A stretch of DNA of 12,808 nucleotides. Origin: JBBPYA01 sp038200385 (GTDB lineage Bacteria > Actinomycetota > Actinomycetes > Mycobacteriales > Geodermatophilaceae). How positions within the stretch are numbered: position 1 is the first letter of the stretch; every line of letters begins with the position of its first letter. Shown piece after piece: positions 5,004 through 11,126 of this stretch. Below the pieces are notes generated by a model. The model was given only the letters and a program-made list of their open reading frames with translations. It did not search any database and was not told the DNA's origin. The stretch covers positions 1 to 12,808 of the forward strand of contig JBBPYA010000297.1 of NCBI GenBank assembly GCA_038200385.1. The letters are read 5' to 3'. A program made the position numbers and the translations under genes.

Positions 5004-6911
5004 TCAGCAGGCTCGCGCGGCGGGGATGGCGCGCCCGCTCGGGAGGTCCTCGCGCAGCAACCACACCGGGTTGGAGAGCCCAATGACCTCGCCGTTGGAG
5101 TCCCGCACCTGGGTGCGCAGGAACGACGATTCGCTGGTGTCCACCGGGACGTCCGCGGTGCCGGTGGAGAACGCCGTACCGGGCAGGCTGCCCAGCACCT
5201 GTGTCGCGGGCGAGGGCTGCTGCGGACCGGCGTAGTCGACCACCCCCTGCAGCAGCTCCACGGTTGCATCGAGCGGGACGCCGGCCGCCGTCACCGTGAG
5301 TTTGCGGGTCGACCGCCGGGACACCGACACCGAACCCATCGGGCACCTTCCGTCCACGAGCAGGTCCAGCGCGCCGCTCGGTCGGGACAGCGACGCGCAC
5401 CAGGCCCGCCCGCTCCGGAGCGAGCCGAGCAGCCCGGTCTCGTCGGAGTTCGCCGCCCATGCCGTCGTGGTCCAGTCGTTCGTCCGGCCGGTCCAATCAT
5501 CGCCCGAGTGGTCGTCGGTGACGCCGTTCCCGGTGAGGAAGATCGCGTTACGCGAACACACATCCCACAGCCCGGTGTGGTGGTCGATATCGACACCGGC
5601 CCGGAGCGGGTAGCCGACTTCCAGGATGTCGGAGTCCAGGGCATTGTTGGTCAGTAGCTCTGCGGCCACCTCACCCAACATCGTGTCCTGTGTCGACACC
5701 GGCAACGGAATTCGCGGGCTATTCGTTCCGTACGGGTGGTTGTAGCTGGCCAACCCTCCGCCGCGATGAATATTGGGCACCACCGTGTCGCGCAAGAAGT
5801 CCGAGTAATCCGCCCGCTTGATGCCGGTGTAGTCGGGCAGCGCGATGGCGCCACCGAACCAGTTGAGGTGCGGCAGGGCATGCGACACCTCGATGCCGTG
5901 CTGTTGCGTCACCCCCGGATAGCGGTCCTGGTACGACGTCATCATGTCGTCCTGCACGGCCAGCGCCACGTCCCCGGTCGTCTGCCGGGAGAACCGCATG
6001 AAGTCGAAGTAGCCGGCGGCCGGCGCGCCCTGTTTGCTGACCGCCCGCAAGGTGAACTCGTACAACGAGAAGTCACGCGAGTCGAGGTCCGGGAACGCGG
6101 CGGCCAGATCCTGGTCCGGTCGAAGCGTCACCGAGTTCCATTCACCCGGGCGGCACGGGACGGTGCGGATGACTTCCCGCTCGCTAGCCGCCCGGGCCGG
6201 CCTCGAGGAGCCGTCGAACCGGTAGGACAGGGTGTACTTGCCGGCGGTCCGCCCACCGGTGGCCGGGTGGTGCGAGCTGGTGATGCGCAGTTCCAGATAG
6301 GCATCGGGTGACACTGAGGTGGGCAGCACCTCCAGGTACAACTTCTGCCCGGTGAGGTTCGTACGCCAGTTGTTGTGACCGCCCTCGGCCACGGGGTAGA
6401 AGCCCAAGGTGGCCTCGGCCGCGCCGGTCCCCTGCGCGGACACCTGCAGGCTGCCGGCGGCAATCGGGTCCCGGGGGGAGGCCGGATTCCGGACCACTCC
6501 GCCGGTCGAGGCCGAGGTCAGCGAGCCGGTGCGTTCGAGCGTCCAGGTCCAGGGGGTGCCGTCACCGTTCTCGTTGGTGAGGCTGGTGAAGTGCACGACG
6601 CGGCGGTCGTTCACGCCATTCATCTTCGTGTCGTGATCGGTCCACCAGATCACGTCGACATCGTGCGCGGCGGCCTGCTGCAGATGCCCGTCCATCGACC
6701 CGTACAGTTCGCTGAACGACGAGTGGATGTGCATTGCCATCGAGAACGCACCATCGATGCGCGCCGCCGTCGCGAGTCTCGGCGCCGCACCGGACCTCCC
6801 AAGTACGCCGACCGATACCGCGGTCAGTGCGGCCCCCTGCAGCAGAGCCCGCCGGGTTACGGAGAGTGCGCCGGCCCCGCTTTCTGACCGAACTGCGTGG
6901 TCATAACACAT
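5004..6911 (-). CDS. Tat-exported PHP-domain metal-dependent hydrolase, paralogue B
   Basis: A 635-residue paralogue of the protein at 1773-3689 with the same architecture. It has a Tat signal (TRRALLQGAAL, 19-29) and a PHP metal site made of H61-I-H63, TDHD (91-94), E341, N-H392-P, E431 and D465/D466-H467 within TGNGVTDDH. A beta-rich insert spans about 105-310 and a C-terminal beta-rich domain ends PAARAC. Cysteines at 253, 452, 505, 523 and 635 match those of paralogue A. All putative metal ligands are kept, so both copies look active. ATG 6911 gives an MC start like its paralogue and has AGGGGGAC six bases upstream; the in-frame ATGs at 6968 and 6950 are alternatives. Parts of the gene (about 5600-5830) use more A/T-ending codons than the neighbours. 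Its substrate is unknown; cleavage of a phosphoester outside the cell is the best guess. Confidence 0.85.
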   Translation of the reverse strand: MCYDHAVRSESGAGALSVTRRALLQGAALTAVSVGVLGRSGAAPRLATAARIDGAFSMAMHIHSSFSELYGSMDGHLQQAAAHDVDVIWWTDHDTKMNGVNDRRVVHFTSLTNENGDGTPWTWTLERTGSLTSASTGGVVRNPASPRDPIAAGSLQVSAQGTGAAEATLGFYPVAEGGHNNWRTNLTGQKLYLEVLPTSVSPDAYLELRITSSHHPATGGRTAGKYTLSYRFDGSSRPARAASEREVIRTVPCRPGEWNSVTLRPDQDLAAAFPDLDSRDFSLYEFTLRAVSKQGAPAAGYFDFMRFSRQTTGDVALAVQDDMMTSYQDRYPGVTQQHGIEVSHALPHLNWFGGAIALPDYTGIKRADYSDFLRDTVVPNIHRGGGLASYNHPYGTNSPRIPLPVSTQDTMLGEVAAELLTNNALDSDILEVGYPLRAGVDIDHHTGLWDVCSRNAIFLTGNGVTDDHSGDDWTGRTNDWTTTAWAANSDETGLLGSLRSGRAWCASLSRPSGALDLLVDGRCPMGSVSVSRRSTRKLTVTAAGVPLDATVELLQGVVDYAGPQQPSPATQVLGSLPGTAFSTGTADVPVDTSESSFLRTQVRDSNGEVIGLSNPVWLLREDLPSGRAIPAARAC

Positions 6912-7069
6912 GAACGTCCCCCTGTTCTCGGTGGTGCGGCCGAGACCCATTCCCTCCCCGCACCACACATCGCCGAGGATTCGACGCTATCACCGACCGA
7001 GATCGGCGATCCCGGCAATTGACCGACCCTTCGGCACTCCGACCAAGGTTCGGTCACCGCCGGAGGACG
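6912..7069 (-). promoter_or_regulatory. Upstream region of PHP paralogue B with leader hairpin
   Basis: This gap is more AT-rich than the genes. Within it, GTGGTGCGG (minus strand 6966-6958) and CCGCACCAC (6939-6931) form a perfect 9-bp stem with an 18-base loop, 19 bases upstream of the PHP start. The loop contains GGAGGGAATG, a ribosome-binding-site-like run beside an in-frame ATG (6950). Further up, TTGCCG near 7017-7012 and GATAGC near 6990 are possible but badly spaced promoter elements. No known operator is recognised. Confidence 0.3.
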
Positions 7070-7089
7070 CGCCGGGCCATGGCCCGGCG
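7070..7089. terminator. Perfect 20-bp GC palindrome downstream of the amidohydrolase
   Basis: CGCCGGGCCATGGCCCGGCG is a perfect palindrome, able to form an 8-bp stem with a 4-base loop. It sits 80 bases beyond the amidohydrolase stop and well before the PHP promoter region, where a terminator for the mtnA-amidohydrolase operon would be expected. There is no T-run. The rest of 7090-7169 shows nothing further. Confidence 0.45.
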
Positions 7090-7169
7090 GGCACCACCGG
7101 CTGTGGGTGCTTCCGCGGACCGATCCCCATCATTGGGCCGGTGCCGTCGGGCTGGTTCAGCGATCCCTG

Positions 7170-8519
7170 TCAGCCCCGCGCCAGCCGGGCGGCGCGCTCG
7201 CGCACCTCGGCCCGGGCCGTCGGCTCGTCGACGCTCAGGCACCGCCCGTCGGCGACGACCTGCCGCCCGGCCACCCAGGTGTCCCGCACGTGCTGGGACC
7301 CGGCCGACCAGACCAGGTGGGTCAGCAGGTCCCCCGGGCTCTCCACCGGGATGAACGCGACGTCGTCGGTATCGAGGTGACAGAAGTCGGCCCAGCGGCC
7401 GACCTCGAGCATCCCCAGGTCGTCCCGGCCGACGGCCGCCGCGCTGCCTCCGGACGCCAGCCAGAACGCCTCGGCGGCGCTGAGCGCGTTGGCGTCGTGG
7501 GCCTGCAACCGAGCCAGCTGCGCGGCCAGCCGGATCTCCTCCCACAGGTCCAGGTTGTTGTTCGAGGCGGGCCCGTCGGTACCCAGCCCGACCGCGATGC
7601 CGCGGCTGAGCATTCCGGTCAGCGGGGCGATGCCGGAGGCAAGTTTGGCGTTGCTCTGCGGGCAGTGCGCCACGGCGACGCCGTACTCCGCCCACAGGTC
7701 GAGGTCCGGCTCGCTCATCCAGACGCAGTGCGCGGCCAGCACCCGGCCACCCAGCACCCCGTGCCGGGCCAGGACCGCGGGCACCGAGCCACCGTGCTCG
7801 CGCTCGAACCCGGCGCCCTCGTCGCGGGTCTCGGCGACGTGGATGTGCAGCAGCATGTCGTGCTCCCGGGTCAGGGCACCGGCCTTGACCAGGATCGGCA
7901 GCGGGACGGTGTACGCCGCGTGCGGACCGATCCCGACCTCGACGTACGGATCGTCCCGGGCCTGCTCGGCGTGCCGGGCGGCCCGGTCCAGCTGCTCGTC
8001 GAGGCTGCCGAAGTGCTCCCAGCCGGGCGCGGCCAGCAGCGGCGACATCACGAGCGCGCGGGCGCCGGTGTCGTGGACGGCGTCGATGACGGCCTCGGCG
8101 TACACGTACATCTCCACGCTCGTGGTGATCCCGGCCCGCAGCATCTCGGCGCTGGCCAGCCGCATCCCCGCGCGGACGTCGCCAGCGCTCAGCCGGCCCT
8201 CCCGCGGCCACATCACCTCGCGCAGCCAGCGCTCCAGCGGCAGGCCCTCGCCGATGCCGCGGAACAGCGTCATCGGCGCGTGGCAGTGCGCGTTGACCAG
8301 GCCGGGCGCGAGCAACCCGGGCAGCCGCAGGTCGGGTACGCCGGGATCGGCGGCGGGCGCGTCCGCGGCGGGACCGACCCAGGTGATCCGCCCGTCCGCG
8401 ACGTCGAGTACCGCGTCGTCGATCACGGTGCCGGCCCGGTCCCCCAGCACGGCGGCCCCGGCACGGATCCGCTGCCGCGCCGGGCCGTTCGCCGCGGACG
8501 TCGGGGTCGGGGCGGTCAC
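7170..8519 (-). CDS. mtaD: Amidohydrolase, SsnA/MtaD type (probable MTA/SAH or 5'-deoxyadenosine deaminase)
   Basis: A 449-residue cytosolic metal-dependent deaminase. The metal site is complete: H78-C-H80 in VNAHCHAPMTLFRG, H227 with E230 in HIHVAET, H264 in LAAHCVWM, H285 in VAHCPQSN, and D315 in GLGTDGPASNNN. HAPMTLFRG, W-REVMWPRE, IGPHAAYT and the closing V-G-W-DF-L / H-V / V-G block follow the 5-methylthioadenosine/S-adenosylhomocysteine deaminase pattern (Thermotoga TM0936-like). The reaction would turn the adenine of these nucleosides into hypoxanthine. GTG 8519 overlaps the mtnA stop (GTGA), indicating translational coupling. With MtnA next to it, 5'-methylthioadenosine or 5'-deoxyadenosine is the likeliest substrate; guanine, 8-oxoguanine or other TrzA-like substrates cannot be ruled out. 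The gene symbol is provisional. A decayed relative lies at 4297-4366. Confidence 0.87.
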   Translation of the reverse strand: MTAPTPTSAANGPARQRIRAGAAVLGDRAGTVIDDAVLDVADGRITWVGPAADAPAADPGVPDLRLPGLLAPGLVNAHCHAPMTLFRGIGEGLPLERWLREVMWPREGRLSAGDVRAGMRLASAEMLRAGITTSVEMYVYAEAVIDAVHDTGARALVMSPLLAAPGWEHFGSLDEQLDRAARHAEQARDDPYVEVGIGPHAAYTVPLPILVKAGALTREHDMLLHIHVAETRDEGAGFEREHGGSVPAVLARHGVLGGRVLAAHCVWMSEPDLDLWAEYGVAVAHCPQSNAKLASGIAPLTGMLSRGIAVGLGTDGPASNNNLDLWEEIRLAAQLARLQAHDANALSAAEAFWLASGGSAAAVGRDDLGMLEVGRWADFCHLDTDDVAFIPVESPGDLLTHLVWSAGSQHVRDTWVAGRQVVADGRCLSVDEPTARAEVRERAARLARG

Positions 8520-9496
8520 GGGCGGGCTCCTTCGTCCAGGCGGATGACCCGCCGGTCGGTGACGACGGCCGTCACGAGGTCGGCCGGGGTGACGTCGAAG
8601 GCCGGGTTGTACGCCGCCGTACCGGCCGCCGCGGTCCGCCGGCCGGCGAAGCAGACCACCTCGTCGTCAGCCCGGTCCTCGATCCGCACGTCCACGCCGC
8701 TCTTGGTGGCGAGGTCGACAGTGGACTCCGGAGCCACCACGACGAAGGGGATCCCGGCGGCCGCGGCACCGAGGGCGTGCATGTAGGTGCCGATCTTGTT
8801 CACCACGTCCCCGTTGGCGCAGACCCGGTCCGCGCCGAGCACCACGATGTCAACCGCCCCGCGGGCCATCAGCGACGGGCCCGCGGAGTCGACGATCAGC
8901 CGGTGCGCGATACCGGCCGCAGCCAGCTCCCAGGTGGTCAGCCGGGCGCCCTGCAGCAGCGGTCGGGTCTCGGCCGCCAGCACCTCCTGCACGCCGCCGC
9001 GTTCATGCACCGCCCGGATCGCGGCCAGCGCGGTGCCGTACTCCACGCTGGCCAGGCCGCCGGTGTTGCAGTGCGTCAGGACCCGGGCCGGCAGGTCGAC
9101 GAGTTCGGCGATCAGGTCCGCACCCCGTCGGCCCATCTCCTGCGAGGCGGCCAGCTCGTCGTCCCGGACCGCCAGCGCCTCGGCCAGCACGGCGTCGGGA
9201 CCCTCGCCCAGCCGCGCTGCGGCCCGGTCGACCCCGGCGGCGAGGTTGACCGCGGTGGGGCGGGCGGCCCGGATCCGGCGCACGGCGTCCTCGACGGTGC
9301 CGTCCCCGGCCCGGGCGGCCAGCGCCACCCCCATCGCGCCGGCGACTCCCAGGGCGGGTGCCCCACGTACGGCCAGCCGCTGGATCGCCTCGATCAGCGC
9401 GTCGACCGTGGGCAGCGGGACCAGCCGTACCTCGTCGGGCAGCACGGTCTGATCCACGATCAGCGGGAGCCCGTCGACCCAGTCGATCGTCCGCAT
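8516..9496 (-). CDS. mtnA: S-methyl-5-thioribose-1-phosphate isomerase
   Basis: A 326-residue enzyme that isomerises 5-methylthioribose-1-phosphate to 5-methylthioribulose-1-phosphate in methionine salvage. Relatives also take 5-deoxyribose-1-phosphate in the dihydroxyacetone-phosphate shunt. Diagnostic parts: RGAPALG (44-50), THCNTG with catalytic C143, ETRPLLQGARLTTWEL (176-191), LGADRV with catalytic D223, and NKIGTY (233-238). These are the residues separating MtnA from the eIF2B-like regulators. ATG 9496 is preceded by AGGGTCGGTGG. It is the first gene of a two-gene minus-strand operon, overlapping the amidohydrolase start by 4 bases. No mtnB, mtnC or mtnD is in view, and the HAD gene upstream is broken, so later steps must be encoded elsewhere or another route is used. 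Confidence 0.94.
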   Translation of the reverse strand: MRTIDWVDGLPLIVDQTVLPDEVRLVPLPTVDALIEAIQRLAVRGAPALGVAGAMGVALAARAGDGTVEDAVRRIRAARPTAVNLAAGVDRAAARLGEGPDAVLAEALAVRDDELAASQEMGRRGADLIAELVDLPARVLTHCNTGGLASVEYGTALAAIRAVHERGGVQEVLAAETRPLLQGARLTTWELAAAGIAHRLIVDSAGPSLMARGAVDIVVLGADRVCANGDVVNKIGTYMHALGAAAAGIPFVVVAPESTVDLATKSGVDVRIEDRADDEVVCFAGRRTAAAGTAAYNPAFDVTPADLVTAVVTDRRVIRLDEGARP

Positions 9497-9570
9497 CCAC
9501 CGACCCTAGAACGTCCACCCGGCCGGGCGGTCGGCGGCGGGCGGCGGGTCACCCGACGGCGCCGCACCCA

Positions 9571-9636
9571 CCCGAAAGTGGTCCCGACACGACGAGCCAG
9601 CTGTCTCGATCGCGCGTGTCGGGACCACTGTTCGGG
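9571..9636. repeat. Large inverted repeat in the mtnA/HAD divergent region
   Basis: AGTGGTCCCGACACG (9577-9591) is the exact reverse complement of CGTGTCGGGACCACT (9615-9629). Skipping one bulged base (9630), CCCGAA (9571-9576) pairs with TTCGGG (9631-9636), giving about 21 base pairs. The 23-base loop contains a further 4-bp stem, CGAG (9593-9596) with CTCG (9605-9608). The structure lies 74 bases upstream of mtnA and 59 bases upstream of the HAD pseudogene. It is far too long and exact for chance. It could be a dispersed intergenic palindrome (REP- or MITE-like), a terminator or a large operator. The rest of 9497-9695 shows no clear promoter. Confidence 0.9.
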
Positions 9637-9695
9637 GTGACCGTCGCACGGGCGGGCCGTCCCGGTCCGTGCCGGCGGCAGGCAGAGTGGGCACC

Positions 9696-10107
9696 ATGAC
9701 CGCACCACAGCGACCGTCCGTGGTCGCCTTCGACGTCAACGAGACCCTGGTGTCCTCGAACCGGTCCGCTGGCGGCTGGTGGACGCGGGCCAGTCCGCGG
9801 AACACCTGGAGCTGTTCTTCGCCCGGACCCTGCAGCACTGCTTCGCCCTGGCCACGCTCGACCAGTGGCGGCCCTTCCGGGAGGTGGCCTGCGCCGCGCT
9901 GCGGCAGACCACGGACCTGGACGACGCGGGCGTCGAGCGCGTGCTAGGGGCCTTCCAGGCTGGGTCGCCACGTCGAGGCCGTGCTGAGCTCGGAGTCCGT
10001 GCGGGCGTTCAAGCCGGCGCGGGCGGCGTACCTGTACGCCTGCGCGAGCTGCGCCGTCGAGCCGGGCCGGATGGCCCTGGTCGCCGCGCACGCCTGGCCC
10101 CCAGCGA
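9696..10107 (+). pseudogene. HAD-like hydrolase (haloacid dehalogenase type II-like), degraded
   Basis: The remnant starts MTAPQRPSVVAFDVNETLVS, with the HAD nucleophile motif DVNET. One base is missing near 9754-9757; adding one C after TCC restores SLEPVRWRLVDAGQSAEHLEL and on to FARTLQHC in the shifted frame. After VERVLGAFQ (about 9957) the sequence jumps straight to LGRHVEAVLSSESVRAFKP, so roughly 40 residues, including the TNGS motif II region, are deleted and the frame shifts back. The end AYLYACASCAVEPGRMALVAAHAW stops short near 10105, losing about 50 C-terminal residues beside the desaturase promoter. Three separate lesions make a sequencing error unlikely as the whole explanation. 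Working relatives hydrolyse haloacids or small phosphates. Confidence 0.85.
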
Positions 10108-10161
10108 ATACCTACGGTATCGTAAGTTACGCCAGCGTAACCCCGGCCGATCAGGAGTGCC
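10108..10161 (+). promoter_or_regulatory. Doubled palindromic operator-like site before the desaturase gene
   Basis: TACG-N4-CGTA occurs twice, at 10113-10124 and 10128-10139, exactly 15 bp apart. The second is extended to GTTACG-CCAG-CGTAAC (10126-10141), and the two share a central palindrome CGTAA-G-TTACG (10121-10131). Such paired palindromes are typical of TetR-type repressor sites. The site ends 20 bases before the start codon, so it would overlap the promoter or leader; TATCGT (10118-10123) could be a -10 box. AGGAG (10153-10157) is the ribosome binding site for GTG 10162. The likely bound regulator is not in the window. Confidence 0.6.
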
Positions 10162-11100
10162 GTGAGCCCGAGACCGTCCGACGTAGCCCTGCTGACCGAG
10201 CTCGAGCCCGTCGTTGCCCAGAACCTCGACCGACACCTCTCGCTCGCCAAGGAGTGGCACCCCCACGACTACGTGCCGTGGAGCGAGGGCCGCGACTTCG
10301 CCTTTCTGGGCGGGGAGGACTGGTCCCCGGAGCAGTCCCGGCTCGATCCGACCGCCAGGGTCGCGATGATCACCAACCTGCTGACCGAGGACAACCTGCC
10401 CTCGTACCACCGCGAGATCGCGACCCGCTTCGGCCAGGACGGCGCGTGGGGAACGTGGGTCGGCCGGTGGACCGCCGAGGAGGGCCGGCACGGGATCGCG
10501 CTGCGCGACTACCTCGTGGTCACCCGCGGCGTGGACCCGGTCGAGCTGGAACGGGCCCGGATGGACTACATGGGCGCCGGCTACGACTCCGGCGACAAGT
10601 CCGCCCTAGAGGCCGTGGTGTACGTCGCGTTCCAGGAGTTGGCCACCCGGGTCTCGCACCGCAACACCGGGCGCGCGACCGGCTGCCGGATCGCCGAGCA
10701 GCTGCTGTCCCGGATCGCGACGGATGAGAACCTGCACATGGTCTTCTACCGGAACATCGTGGCCGCTGCCTTCGACCGGTCCCCGGACGCCACGATGCGG
10801 GCAGTCGCCGGCGAGGTCATGAACTTCCAGATGCCCGGCGCGAACATGGCCGGCTTCACCCGCAACGCGGTCACCATCGCCAAGGCCGGCATCTACGACC
10901 AGCGGCTGCACCACGACGAGGTGATCATGCCGAACCTGCGGAACTGGAACGTCTTCGAGCGCGAGGACCTCGGCGCCGAGGGGGCCAAGGCCCGCGACGA
11001 GCTTGCGGTGTTCCTCAAGGACCTGGACCAGCAGGCGGCCCGCTTCGTCGAGCGCCGCGAGGCCCAGCGCGCCCGAGCCGAGGCCCGCGCCGCATCCTGA
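10162..11100 (+). CDS. Acyl-ACP desaturase (fatty acid desaturase type 2, DesA-like)
   Basis: A 312-residue soluble di-iron enzyme that puts a double bond into acyl chains on acyl carrier protein, using oxygen and reduced ferredoxin. Both iron-binding helix pairs are visible: E76 in LLTEDNLPSYHREI, E106/E107 with H110 in EEGRH, E159 in FQEL, and E189 with H192 in DENLH. WHPHDYVPW (32-40) is the usual conserved N-terminal block. There are no membrane segments, unlike the membrane-bound desaturases. The length fits DesA1/DesA2-type proteins. GTG 10162 has AGGAG four bases upstream and falls just before the conserved region. The last 30 residues are arginine/alanine-rich and probably flexible. 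Arginine deiminase follows 26 bases later on the same strand. Expression is probably controlled by the doubled palindrome in front. Confidence 0.93.
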   Translation: MSPRPSDVALLTELEPVVAQNLDRHLSLAKEWHPHDYVPWSEGRDFAFLGGEDWSPEQSRLDPTARVAMITNLLTEDNLPSYHREIATRFGQDGAWGTWVGRWTAEEGRHGIALRDYLVVTRGVDPVELERARMDYMGAGYDSGDKSALEAVVYVAFQELATRVSHRNTGRATGCRIAEQLLSRIATDENLHMVFYRNIVAAAFDRSPDATMRAVAGEVMNFQMPGANMAGFTRNAVTIAKAGIYDQRLHHDEVIMPNLRNWNVFEREDLGAEGAKARDELAVFLKDLDQQAARFVERREAQRARAEARAAS

Positions 11101-11126
11101 GTCGTCGCCGGCCCTAACCTGAGCCG

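Noticed and set aside
6912..6968. Earlier start of PHP copy B at ATG 6968
   Set aside because: It would put the twin arginines nearly 40 residues from the N-terminus and lacks a ribosome binding site. ATG 6911 has one and matches the MC start of copy A.
7107..8786. 559-codon plus-strand open frame across the amidohydrolase and mtnA
   Set aside because: It is a GC-rich antisense shadow spanning two well-recognised coupled genes. Its composition is not protein-like.
9696..10107. HAD gene rescued by programmed frameshifting
   Set aside because: No slippery sequence is seen at 9750-9760, and a later internal deletion removes part of the catalytic domain, so a frameshift could not yield a working enzyme.
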